64,000 bases of DNA from CAWCJL01 sp963795775 (GTDB lineage Bacteria > Acidobacteriota > Terriglobia > Terriglobales > Acidobacteriaceae): contig CAWCJL010000004.1 of the NCBI GenBank assembly GCA_963795775.1, positions 400,658 to 464,657 of the forward strand. Direction: 5' to 3'. Made by a program: the position numbers and the translations under genes. Within the stretch, counting starts at the first letter, position 1; each line of letters opens with the position of its first letter. The notes under the pieces were generated by a model. It saw only the letters and a program-made list of their open reading frames with translations. It was not told the origin of the DNA and searched no databases. Positions 7,830 to 16,550 of the stretch are shown here, one piece after another.

Positions 7830-8483
7830 ATGCGATTGTATGCCATCACTCACCGCCTCTCTTTGCCGGGAAATCACACTTCCGGCTGCCTGACCGACGA
7901 AGAGACCGCACGCCTTTTAGCCCTCGCGGAAGATTGGGCCAGCGGTGGCGTGCAGTGGATCCAGCTCCGCGAAAAGGACCTGGCGCCCGCACAGCTTCTG
8001 GACTTGGCCCGGCAGTTACGGTCGACGATTAGGGACAGCGGCACGCGCCTGCTGCTCAATGGCCCGGCGGAACTGGCTGCGCAGGCCGGGTTCGACGGCG
8101 TTCACCTGCCGGGAGCGTGGACCGCCGAGGCCGTCCAGAGCGCTCGCCGGGCTTACGCCGCAAGCCGGGCGGGGAAGCCGGTGCTTTCCGTTGCGTGCCA
8201 TGCACCGGAAGATGGCGCGCGCGCCCGCAGCGCCGGGGCGGACCTCGCCCTGTTTGCGCCTGTGTTCGAAAAGCCCTTGCCCGGAGCTCAGCCGGCCTTG
8301 GCCGGCCAGGGACTGCGTGCGCTCGCCGCGTGCTGCCAGGCGGCCTCCCCCATTCCGGTCTTCGCACTGGGCGGCGTTCATGCGGAAAACGCTGCGGATT
8401 GCCTGCGCGCCGGCGCGGCGGGCATTGCCGGCATCCGCCTCTTTCTGGGCGAGCGCTGGCGTCCGCTCGCACAAGTCGAATAA
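7830..8483 (+). CDS. thiE: thiamine phosphate synthase / TenI-family protein
   Basis: A 217-residue TIM-barrel protein with ThiE/TenI landmarks: QLREKDL near residue 49 (pyrimidine and phosphate binding), LLLNGPAELA near 75, DGVHLPG near 90, FAPVFEKP near 147 and a phosphate loop FALGGV near 177. ThiE joins hydroxymethylpyrimidine diphosphate with the thiazole phosphate. In typical ThiE the fourth motif is HLGQ; here it is HLPG, so a TenI-like (thiazole tautomerase) role is possible. No other thiamine gene and no TPP-riboswitch-like sequence is visible nearby. It is divergent from sthA. Confidence 0.8.
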   Translation: MRLYAITHRLSLPGNHTSGCLTDEETARLLALAEDWASGGVQWIQLREKDLAPAQLLDLARQLRSTIRDSGTRLLLNGPAELAAQAGFDGVHLPGAWTAEAVQSARRAYAASRAGKPVLSVACHAPEDGARARSAGADLALFAPVFEKPLPGAQPALAGQGLRALAACCQAASPIPVFALGGVHAENAADCLRAGAAGIAGIRLFLGERWRPLAQVE

Positions 8484-8549
8484 GCTGAGGACGTACTCTC
8501 CCATCGTCCGCACCATGTAACTCTCAGGATCAGGAGTCCCGACCGATTC

Positions 8550-9264
8550 ATGTCGTCTTGGCGTAACGCTCCCTCCCTTGCCTTTCTTGCCCTGCTGATC
8601 ATTGCCGCAAGCGTGGTACAACCTGCCCGTGCACAAGTGACCGGGACCCCGGCAGATAACCCGCCCGCTCCGCCGCCGTCCAGCACCTCGCAATCGGCCG
8701 CCCCGGAACCCGGCGCGCCCGCCCCATACAACAGCGTCCCCGCATTGCGGCGCGATCTCGCGCTCAGCGGCTTCGCCCAGATCAGCGGTTCCAGGGTAGG
8801 GAATTTCATCCGCAATGACACCACCAGCTCCGGCGGCGGCCTGCTGAGCTACCGCTACACCCACAAGCCCTGGCTCGGCTACGAGGTCAACTACGGCTTT
8901 ACCCGCTATACGGACACCTACTACTACGGCGTGATCCGGGTACCCCACAACGTGCACGAGTTCAGCCTGGCCTACCTGCTCCAGGGACCCAGAATCAGCG
9001 GCTTCACCCCGTTTCTCACGCTCGGTGGCGGCGCACTGCTATTTGCCCCCACCGGGAACCGCCTCCGGCGCCTATGGTGTGGACGCCAAAAAGCTGTTCG
9101 TCTACGGACTCGGCATCCAGCGGGATGTGGGTGAGCACTGGGGCGTCCGCGTCCAGTATCGCGGGCTCGACTACGGCGTTCCGGCCTTTGGCACGGTGAA
9201 CCTGAATACACATCGCAGCCGCAACACCTCGGAACCCACGATCGGCCTCTCCTACCGCTTCTGA
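8550..9264 (+). pseudogene. outer-membrane beta-barrel protein with a single-base frameshift
   Basis: The first frame (8550 to about 9058) starts with a signal peptide (LALLIIAASVVQPARA-like, after Arg) and a Pro/Ser-rich linker. Amphipathic strands ending in aromatic residues follow, including SYRYTHKPWLGYEVNYGF and GFTPFLTLGGGALLF. At a run of five C near 9049-9053 the coding signal moves to the +1 frame and continues with SGAYGVDAKKLFVYGLGIQ to a terminal GLSYRF. A C-terminal Phe is typical for barrel assembly. Removing one C restores one ORF of about 237 residues. This is either a real pseudogene or a homopolymer sequencing error. The domain resembles small OmpA/OprF-like porins. Confidence 0.7.
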
Positions 9265-9438
9265 GCGGGCGAGAGCCGGGGTGAGAGGGTCACCGTTACC
9301 TGTTCTCATCCCGAGCGTGCAGCAGGACCCTACGGTTCAAGGATGGGCAAACACGCATGAGCAGCCCAGAACATCCTAGCGCCTTTTACACGGACGACAG
9401 TTCTTGCGCCGGTTTTCATTTCGGTGCACACTTGCGCC

Positions 9439-9678
9439 ATGAGAGCAAATGTAAATCTGGACACTGATGCCTATACCTTCGCCTCGACCTATGCGAGCGC
9501 GAAAGGAATCCCGCTCGGAGCGGCAATCAGCGAACTTTTGCGGCGCGCTGAACAAGCGCCCGAGCTGCCATCCTGCAAGCTGACCACGAACAGGCGTGGA
9601 TTGCTGGTAAAGGCAAAAGCAGGCCGGGTCGTGACCCCTGAGATGGTGAAAGAGCTCTCAGAGGATGACCTTGGCTAA
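9439..9678 (+). CDS. antitoxin of a VapBC-type toxin-antitoxin pair (ribbon-helix-helix-like)
   Basis: The 79-residue product starts MRANVNLDTDAYTFASTYAS, a short beta strand followed by helices (GIPLGAAISELLRRAEQ), as in ribbon-helix-helix antitoxins. Its C-terminus is charged and ends in VKELSEDDLG, suited to wrapping a toxin. A GTG 15 nt upstream is an alternative start. Its end overlaps the downstream PIN toxin gene by 14 nt, so translation is probably coupled. Such antitoxins usually repress their own promoter. Confidence 0.75.
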   Translation: MRANVNLDTDAYTFASTYASAKGIPLGAAISELLRRAEQAPELPSCKLTTNRRGLLVKAKAGRVVTPEMVKELSEDDLG

Positions 9679-10108
9679 GGCGCCGGTGCATTTACTGGAT
9701 GTAAACGTAGCTCTCGCTCTGCTGGATCAGGCTCACGTCCATAACGAAACCGTGGAAGACTGGTTTGATACGCCCGGCTTACAGTGGGCCTTGTGTCCTT
9801 TCACCGAGGCTGGAGTCCTGCGGTTTTTCACTCGTCCGAAGACTGGCGGCATGAGCATGGAACAGGTCACAGCCATGCTTGAACGACTGAAACAGGAGCC
9901 GAGGTACCACTATCAGCCGATCACTGCCGACTGGCAAACCTTGACAAAACCCTTCTTCAAACGTGTGCACGGACACAATCAGGTCACGGATGCTTACCTG
10001 CTTGGCCTGGCTATGCATGAGGAACTGATACTGACCACGTTTGACCAGGGGCTTCTGCACCTGGCCGGAGAGCATAGGAAATACGTCCTTGTTTTAGAGG
10101 CAAAGTGA
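9665..10108 (+). CDS. PIN-domain ribonuclease toxin (VapC family)
   Basis: A 147-residue PIN-domain protein. Acidic residues at the expected places are the Asp in HLLDVNVALAL, Glu in FTEAGVLRFF, Asp in VTDAYLLGLA and Asp in TTFDQGLLHL. These coordinate Mg2+ for RNA cleavage in VapC toxins. It belongs to the subgroup with the LDVNVALAL start that is common in actinobacteria and acidobacteria. It overlaps the antitoxin gene by 14 nt. The target RNA cannot be predicted. Confidence 0.88.
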   Translation: MTLAKAPVHLLDVNVALALLDQAHVHNETVEDWFDTPGLQWALCPFTEAGVLRFFTRPKTGGMSMEQVTAMLERLKQEPRYHYQPITADWQTLTKPFFKRVHGHNQVTDAYLLGLAMHEELILTTFDQGLLHLAGEHRKYVLVLEAK

Positions 10109-10369
10109 GGGGCGCGGCGAAGACATTCGCCGAATTGGGATCGGTCGACGCAAGCCGAGAGGACCGGGAACTGTTTCGGCTTTGTACGCGCGGTCGGTGA
10201 ACGATGCTCCCGTGAGCGATGCACAGCCTTGTAGGGTCGCGCCAGAACCCTGATGGCGCTCGGGTAGTAGTTGCCAACCCTCCGGAAATAGAACTATAGT
10301 CAGGCTCCGAGAATTTCCCCCTGACAAAATTCTCAGAAGGTTTCCGGCCCGCTTCCAAGGAGATCTATC

Positions 10370-11603
10370 ATGCGTTCCTTCCGCATCCCACGCGTGTTCG
10401 TTGCGTTTTCGTGCATCCTCGCCTGCGCGCCTCTCTTTGCCCAAACCTTTACCTTTGCTCCCCCAAAGAACATTCCAGTGCCGTTGGTGTGGAGCTATAA
10501 CGTAATTGAACCTATGGATCTCAACGGCGATGGGAAGACCGATCTCGCCCTTGTCCTGAACGCCAACAACTATGCCCTGCTTGGAGACGGGAAAGGCGGT
10601 TTTTCCAAGACTCTCGTGCCTTTGAACGGATTGAACGGCCAGTTCCCGAATCAGTACTTTGATGTGAACGGAGACGGTCTCGCGGACCAGGTTCTCGCCT
10701 ATGCCGGCAATTACGATCCTTCTGGACGCGAAAACTATGACGGACTCTTCGCCGTTACGCTGGGCAATGGTAAAGGCGGGTTCAAGAGCACGACTTCAAT
10801 CGACCTGCCTGCTATTGGAGACGGCTTCGGCCTTCTCGTCGCCGGCGATTTCAACCGGGACGGCAAGCTCGATTTCGCACTTCTTGATGTCAATGAAGGC
10901 AATGATCCTGCCGAAGGCACCATGCAGGTCTTCCTGAATACCGGGGATGGCCACTTCAAGCTGGGAGCAAACGTAGTACTCGGCAATACCTCGTCCTTCC
11001 AAGCCCAGGCCGTAGCCGGCGACTTCAACGGTGATGGCAGGCTCGACGTTGCATACACCAACCCGGCAAATGAGGGCTCTGCCAAAAACCGGTACGGAGT
11101 TCACTACCTGTACGGAAATGGGGATGGGACTTTCCAACCGGACAGGGAGTACATCGTGGATGGCCTACCGTGGGGTTTAGCTACGGCCGACTTGGACCAT
11201 AATGGCAAGTCCGATCTGGTTGTCGGGCCTCTCGGCGAAGCTCGACGCAAATGGAAAGCCCGTGCCAGGAGCAAAACCAAGAATCGTCACCTTGTTGGCC
11301 AAGGTCAGTGGCGGCTTCTACTGGGCTAGCGCGGTGTCATGGCCGGAACTTCCCGAAGACTTGGCGCTGGCCGATTTCAATGGCGATGGCCTGAGCGATT
11401 TGATTGTTCGTGGGCCTCTTCCCGCGCAGATTCTTCCCGGAAAACCAGGTGGCCGGTTTGGCTCGCCGCAGAACCTGCCTCCGACCGACTACCCAACCTG
11501 GGCCTCTCCGCTGATCAAAGGCGGCCTTCCTGACCTCTTCGACATCCTTTACACAAAAGGCGGGTCGGAAGTGCAGGTGTTCACGAATACCAGCAAGAAG
11601 TAG
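10370..11603 (+). pseudogene. exported FG-GAP/VCBS repeat protein with a frameshift near 11230
   Basis: The gene starts at an ATG seven nt after AAGGAG. It encodes a signal peptide (VAFSCILACAPLFAQ) and several FG-GAP units, each with a calcium-binding DxNxDGxxD core such as MDLNGDGKTDLAL, DFNRDGKLDFAL and DFNGDGRLDVAY. Near 11230 the coding signal moves to the +1 frame and continues with another unit (LADFNGDGLSDLIV), ending EVQVFTNTSKK at 11603. FG-GAP repeats fold into beta-propellers found in secreted lectin- or integrin-like proteins. An intact paralogue lies at 13939-16449. Decay and assembly error cannot be separated here. Confidence 0.8.
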
Positions 11604-11721
11604 GAGCGTTTCGGTTGACACAACGCAGGCGCAGCAATCGCATGGGCTGTTTTGGGCAGTGCCGATGCATGTGTGCCAGCGAACCAGACCAGAGCCTGCT
11701 TGGTCTCGATCGAATCTAGCG

Positions 11722-11753
11722 GGAGCCCGCCAGTTACCGGCGGGCTCCTTTTT
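11722..11753 (+). terminator. intrinsic terminator after the FG-GAP gene
   Basis: A perfect 10-bp GC-rich stem, GGAGCCCGCC at 11722-11731 and GGCGGGCTCC at 11739-11748, with a 7-nt loop, is followed directly by five T. It separates the FG-GAP gene from the yceD-rpmF-plsX cluster. Confidence 0.9.
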
Positions 11754-11828
11754 GCTGCGACAAGCTTTCGCTCGCCCCCCTTTTGACTCCACCCCCCACC
11801 GGTTTTAGTCTGGAAGGAGGTCGCCCAT

Positions 11829-12377
11829 ATGTTGATTTCCGTAGTCGAGCTCGAGCGAGAACCGATCGAGTTCACCCATTCCTTTGCTCCCGGCGCCATC
11901 GACTTCGGCGTTGACATTCGTCAGCTCGATCCTCTCCTCACCGAAGGCCGCGCCGATCTCATCGAAGAACATCGCGGACCACGCCAGATCGTGCCCGATA
12001 TCCGCCTGCGCGCCGAGTACCGCAGCCGCTTCGAGGTGCCCTGCGCCCGCTGTGTCGATCCCGTCGAGCACAGCCTCGCGGGTAACTTCGACCTCATCTT
12101 CCGCCCCATCGGTGTCGACGGTGGCTCCTCCGAACACGCCATCTCGACCTCCGAGACGGAGATCGGGTACTATGAAGGGGACGGTCTGGTGCTGGAGGAT
12201 GTGTTGCGCGAGCAGGTGCTCCTGTCCCTGCCGGCCAAGACCCTCTGCGGCACAGACTGCAAAGGGCTTTGCCCGCACTGCGGCCAGAATCTGAACAGCG
12301 AAGCATGCACCTGCGAGGAGAGTTCCTCCGATTCGCGGTGGAGCGCCCTGTCGGATCTCCGCAGCCGGATAAAGTAA
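11829..12377 (+). CDS. yceD: YceD / DUF177 family protein (23S rRNA accumulation)
   Basis: A 182-residue DUF177 protein. It has the conserved CARCVDPVEH motif near residue 72 and a C-terminal metal-type cluster CGTDCKGLCPHCGQN near 141. A strong AAGGAGGT lies eight nt before the ATG. In Escherichia coli YceD is needed for normal 23S rRNA levels. The order yceD-rpmF-plsX is conserved across bacteria and is kept here, supporting the call. Confidence 0.92.
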   Translation: MLISVVELEREPIEFTHSFAPGAIDFGVDIRQLDPLLTEGRADLIEEHRGPRQIVPDIRLRAEYRSRFEVPCARCVDPVEHSLAGNFDLIFRPIGVDGGSSEHAISTSETEIGYYEGDGLVLEDVLREQVLLSLPAKTLCGTDCKGLCPHCGQNLNSEACTCEESSSDSRWSALSDLRSRIK

Positions 12378-12471
12378 ACAGGTTTCGCGCCCGGCTCCCG
12401 ACCCAGGCCCGATCACCCACGTGGTTTTCGGTGCAGTGCGGCTCCGGCAGCGCGCATGAAAGGACTTCACC

Positions 12472-12654
12472 ATGCCCAATCCGAAGCGGCGCCATTCCAA
12501 GGCCCGCACCTCCAAGCGCCGCGCGCACGATGCTCTGACCGCCACCGGCCTCTCCGAATGCCCCAACTGCCATGAGCGCAAGCTGCCCCACCGCGCCTGC
12601 CCCAAGTGCGGCACCTACAAGGGCCGCGAAGTGCTAGAGGTCAAGGAAGCCTGA
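12472..12654 (+). CDS. rpmF: 50S ribosomal protein L32
   Basis: A 60-residue basic protein beginning MPNPKRRHSKARTSKRRAHD. It has the zinc-ribbon pairs CPNC and CPKC of the C+ form of L32, so it is the zinc-binding version. It is located between yceD and plsX, the classical arrangement that links ribosome and fatty-acid synthesis. Confidence 0.97.
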   Translation: MPNPKRRHSKARTSKRRAHDALTATGLSECPNCHERKLPHRACPKCGTYKGREVLEVKEA

Positions 12655-12664
12655 GCCACTCTCC

Positions 12665-13684
12665 GTGCCAGAACTGACGGACATCGCGGTCGATGCGATG
12701 GGCTCCGACAAGGCGCCCGACCCGGAGATCAAGGGTGCCATTCTGGCCTGCCGATATCTCCCGGTACGGGTGCACCTTCTCGGCCCCGAAGAACGCCTGC
12801 GCGGTGCCCTGGGCAGCGTTGGGCGGCGCTGTAACATCGAGATCGTTCACACCGACGAATGGATCACCATGGAGGACAAGGCCGCCACTGCCCTCCGCAA
12901 GAAGCCGAAGAGCACCATGCGTCTCGGCCTTCAGATGGTGAAGGACGGCCGCGTTTCCGCTTTCCTTACCGCCGGCAACACCGGTGCCGCCATGGCCACC
13001 GCCAAGATGGTGCTGGGCATGCTCCCCGGCGTAGATCGCCCCGCTCTGGCCGCGGTCTTCCCCACTTCGACCGGCTCTCCCTGCGTGCTGCTCGATGTCG
13101 GCGCCAACGTGGACTGCAAGGTGCAGAACCTTGAGCAGTTCGCCGTCATGGGCGAGATGTACGCGCGCAGCGTCCTCAAGATTGAAAAACCTCGGGTAGG
13201 CCTGCTCTCGATCGGCGAAGAGGAGACCAAGGGCAACGACCTCACCCGCGAAGCGCTCCAGGCCCTCAAGCAGTCGCCCATCCGTTTCATCGGCAACGTG
13301 GAGGGACGCGATCTGTTCAACGGCCACGCCGACGTGATCGTTTGCGACGGATTTGTGGGCAACGTCGCGCTGAAGACCTCTGAAGGACTGGCCCGCCTGG
13401 TGCGGGATCTCCTGCGCGAATCGCTGATGTCCACCGTAACCGCGCGCGCCGGCGCCCTGCTTTCCCGCCGCGCTTTCAAAGACTTCAAGAAGCGCCTCGA
13501 CTACTCCGAATACGGTGGCGCACCGCTCTTGGGCGTGCGCGGCCCTTGCATCATCGGCCACGGCTCTTCCGACGAACGCGCCATCATGAACGGCATCCGC
13601 GTCGCCGGCGAATTCGCCCACACCGCCGTCAACGAGCGCATCGAACAAAAGTTCGCTGCGCACTCCTCAAGCGCCGCTCTGTAA
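12665..13684 (+). CDS. plsX: phosphate acyltransferase PlsX
   Basis: A 339-residue protein with PlsX hallmarks: DAMGSDKAPDPEIKGA at the N-terminus, FLTAGNTGAAMA near residue 100, LLDVGANVDCK near 143 and CDGFVGNVALKTSEGL near 222. PlsX converts acyl-ACP to acyl-phosphate at the inner membrane, the first step towards phosphatidic acid through PlsY. The start is GTG, 10 nt after the rpmF stop, so it is co-transcribed with rpmF. The usual downstream fab genes are not present; an exported FG-GAP gene follows after 254 nt. Confidence 0.95.
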   Translation: MPELTDIAVDAMGSDKAPDPEIKGAILACRYLPVRVHLLGPEERLRGALGSVGRRCNIEIVHTDEWITMEDKAATALRKKPKSTMRLGLQMVKDGRVSAFLTAGNTGAAMATAKMVLGMLPGVDRPALAAVFPTSTGSPCVLLDVGANVDCKVQNLEQFAVMGEMYARSVLKIEKPRVGLLSIGEEETKGNDLTREALQALKQSPIRFIGNVEGRDLFNGHADVIVCDGFVGNVALKTSEGLARLVRDLLRESLMSTVTARAGALLSRRAFKDFKKRLDYSEYGGAPLLGVRGPCIIGHGSSDERAIMNGIRVAGEFAHTAVNERIEQKFAAHSSSAAL

Positions 13685-13938
13685 CCGCTCGGGCACACCT
13701 GGCGTGAATCCGTTCCCAATTCGGGACAAAGCGGGCAACGCTCATCCCCGATGTACCATCGCAGTTCACGTTTCGGCGCAGCATAGCTGCACACACAACG
13801 GCTTGCTCTTGTAAGCGTTCGGTTACCAGAGCCCTCGCTTCGGACGTCCCTGCTTCTCTGCTTTTTCTTCTCTCTTGCTCGCTTCATTTCAGCCCGACGC
13901 CCGCGGCTCTGATCCATCCATAACGGAGGCCAGCGGTT

Positions 13939-16449
13939 ATGCTACATCTCAAACCTTTACGGAGCGCCGTATCTAGGTTCTGCCTCCTAGTCCTCTCCGC
14001 CATTGGCGCCAGTGCCGCGACTGAACAATTCGTCACTCCGGTTTCGTTGCCGGTCCAGGGCACGGCCACATCCACCATAACCTACAAGGGCGTACTGGCC
14101 ACCGCCGACTTCAACAACGATGGCAGGAAGGACATTCTTGCCCTCGGATCGCAAGGCGATTACGCCATCCTTTTTGGAAATGGCAGCGGCACGCTCCAGC
14201 CGAAAGACACCGGTATTCCCGCGACGCCATTCGATACCCTCGCCAGCGCGGACTTGAACGGCGATGGCCGGCCCGACCTGGTGGTGGTCACCAGCACTTT
14301 GGCGGATGACGACGGCAATCCGGTAGGAAACTCGGTCGTGACGCCCTACTTGGGCAATGGCGATGGCACGTTCCGGACACTGACTCCGATCGTGGAACCC
14401 AATGCTTTCGCTCAGCTCGATCTTTTCCGCGACCTGAACGGTGATCGCAAGGCCGACCTCATTGTATTTGTCAGCACTGCTGGCAACCTGGTCTACCTGA
14501 ACCAGGGGAACGGCACCTTTGGCAAAGGTGTCTTGTACCCTGCCCTGTCCGGCTACATCCTCGGCGTCGGCGACTTCCGCAGAAGCGGGTATCCCGATCT
14601 GCTTCTGCAGAACGGTGGCAGCGTGCACGTCGCTTTCAACAACAAGGGCTCGTTCACGGCCGGGAAAGACATTCCTGCAACCGGGCAGATTGCGGCCATA
14701 GGCGATCTGAACCGCGACCACTACGATGACTTCGTATTCCTAGGTAGCGGGGGCGCGGTTACGTACCTCGGCAATGGCGATGGCACCTTTCATGCCTCCT
14801 CTTCTTTCAGTACGACCTTCAGCGCCGACTACCTTCCTACCAACGCCATCATCGCTGACGTGAATCATGACGGCAATCCCGACCTGCTGTTTACTTCGCA
14901 GTCCGAGATTCCCGGGTTGCTGAGTGTTTTTCCCGGCAAGGGCAACGGCAGCTTCGGATACCCGACTGAGTACAACCTGGATGGGCGCCAGGGCGTTTTC
15001 CTGGACTACAACGGCGATGGCAACCTTGACCTTGTTCTCAATTCCGATTTCGGCTTTGACGACGGTGCGGGTACGCCCAACGGCTATGAAGTCGCCACCA
15101 GCGACCATCTTGGCAACTTTCGGGCGGCACGCACCACGGGGATCCATAACCCGCAGGTGTTCTACGCGACCTTGATTGCCAGCGGTGATTTCAATCACGA
15201 CGGTCACGCCGATGTGACCAGCGTGACCGCGCCAACCTGCCCGACGTGCACCAGCGGCGCCGTGGCGGTGGCGACCGGCACGGGTAGGGGCTATCTGAAC
15301 GCTCCCCGGTACTACCCCATCGGCCTCGCTTCCGGCAATATCGCCGTGGGCGACGTAAACGGAGATGGCAAGCCGGACATCGTGGTCGCACGCTCGGCCT
15401 ACTACATCTACGCCTACAACTTCGCTGCTGTTCGCTCGGCCGCATTGCGCACGGGAGCAATGCTCTCGGCCGGTGGCGTGAACGCGCTCGGTGCTCACGC
15501 GCCTCAACACGCCTTTGCGCCGGCGTTTGCAGAACCCGCAGTCGCGGCGTCCGCGCAGGCCATTGGCGATGCGTCCAGCAAGACAGACCTCAGCGTGCTG
15601 ATCAACAACGGCGACGGCACGTTCAAGCCGGCGATGAACTACAGCATGCTCCCCATTCGCAAGCCCGTTGATGGCGATACGTTTACGGAACTGGCCGACG
15701 TCAACCACGACGGGAAACTAGACCTGATTGGAGACTGGGGCGTGGCGCTGGGCAATGGCGACGGTTCCTTCCGCACGCCCATCCCGCTGCCGTCCTTGCC
15801 GCGCATTCTCTATATGGCATCCGGAGACTTCAACCGTGACGGTAAGCTGGACCTCGCCATCGGCACAGTTGACACCGCCAACCACTTCGCGATCTACACG
15901 GTCCCGGGGAATGGGGATGGCACCTTCCGCGTGGGCGGGCAGGAGCAGCTTCCCGATACCTCCTACATCTACGCGCTCACGGCTGGCGATATGAACCATG
16001 ACGGCGTCTCGGACCTGGTGTTCATCTCCGATCAGAGCGTCAATACTCCGCAAGGATATGCGCGCTCGCTTTCGGTACGCCTGGGCAATGGCAACGGCAC
16101 CTTTCAGGCGCCGGTGACTTACCCGCTGCAGTTGATTATTGCGGATGGGCTGCACCTGATGGTTGGCGATTTCAACCGTGACGGAAACCTCGACCTGCTC
16201 GTCCCCGAACCGCAGCACGTGACCGGAAAGCCCTATCCCACCGGCTTCACGACGTTATTCCTGGGCGCTGGCAATGGCACCTTCAACCCGAATATCGTCA
16301 ACGTGCATGCGGCGATGTGGCAGGGAACCGTGCTGGACCTGAACGGCGACGGCATTCCCGACGTTGCAGGAGTCACAAACGAAGGCATCGCGCGCCTGCT
16401 GAACACCGGCACACGCACGCCGAGTACTGATCTCCCCATCGCACCGTAA
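13939..16449 (+). CDS. large exported FG-GAP/VCBS repeat protein
   Basis: An 836-residue protein with a signal peptide (CLLVLSAIGASAA) and at least ten FG-GAP units. Each carries a DxNxDGxxD-type calcium loop, for example ADFNNDGRKDIL, ADLNGDGRPDLV, DVNGDGKPDIVV, DFNRDGKLDLAI and DFNRDGNLDLLV. The repeats alternate with GNGDGTF motifs and probably form one or two seven-bladed propellers on the outer surface. No catalytic or anchoring domain is visible. It is a paralogue of the frameshifted gene at 10370. Adhesion or glycan binding is only a guess from the fold. Confidence 0.88.
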   Translation: MLHLKPLRSAVSRFCLLVLSAIGASAATEQFVTPVSLPVQGTATSTITYKGVLATADFNNDGRKDILALGSQGDYAILFGNGSGTLQPKDTGIPATPFDTLASADLNGDGRPDLVVVTSTLADDDGNPVGNSVVTPYLGNGDGTFRTLTPIVEPNAFAQLDLFRDLNGDRKADLIVFVSTAGNLVYLNQGNGTFGKGVLYPALSGYILGVGDFRRSGYPDLLLQNGGSVHVAFNNKGSFTAGKDIPATGQIAAIGDLNRDHYDDFVFLGSGGAVTYLGNGDGTFHASSSFSTTFSADYLPTNAIIADVNHDGNPDLLFTSQSEIPGLLSVFPGKGNGSFGYPTEYNLDGRQGVFLDYNGDGNLDLVLNSDFGFDDGAGTPNGYEVATSDHLGNFRAARTTGIHNPQVFYATLIASGDFNHDGHADVTSVTAPTCPTCTSGAVAVATGTGRGYLNAPRYYPIGLASGNIAVGDVNGDGKPDIVVARSAYYIYAYNFAAVRSAALRTGAMLSAGGVNALGAHAPQHAFAPAFAEPAVAASAQAIGDASSKTDLSVLINNGDGTFKPAMNYSMLPIRKPVDGDTFTELADVNHDGKLDLIGDWGVALGNGDGSFRTPIPLPSLPRILYMASGDFNRDGKLDLAIGTVDTANHFAIYTVPGNGDGTFRVGGQEQLPDTSYIYALTAGDMNHDGVSDLVFISDQSVNTPQGYARSLSVRLGNGNGTFQAPVTYPLQLIIADGLHLMVGDFNRDGNLDLLVPEPQHVTGKPYPTGFTTLFLGAGNGTFNPNIVNVHAAMWQGTVLDLNGDGIPDVAGVTNEGIARLLNTGTRTPSTDLPIAP

Positions 16450-16456
16450 CGCAAAT

Positions 16457-16497
16457 GAAAAACGGGGAGCACGCCGCACTGGCTGCTCCCTATTTTG
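16457..16497. terminator. bidirectional terminator between the convergent FG-GAP gene and dnaA
   Basis: GGGAGCA (16465-16471) pairs with TGCTCCC (16484-16490). A run of A precedes the stem (16458-16462) and TATTTT follows it, so the hairpin can act in both directions. It lies between two convergent genes. Confidence 0.65.
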
Positions 16498-16550
16498 CCT
16501 CTACACCGCACCTGTCTAAACCACGGGGCCTGGAGAAGACCGCGCAACGC

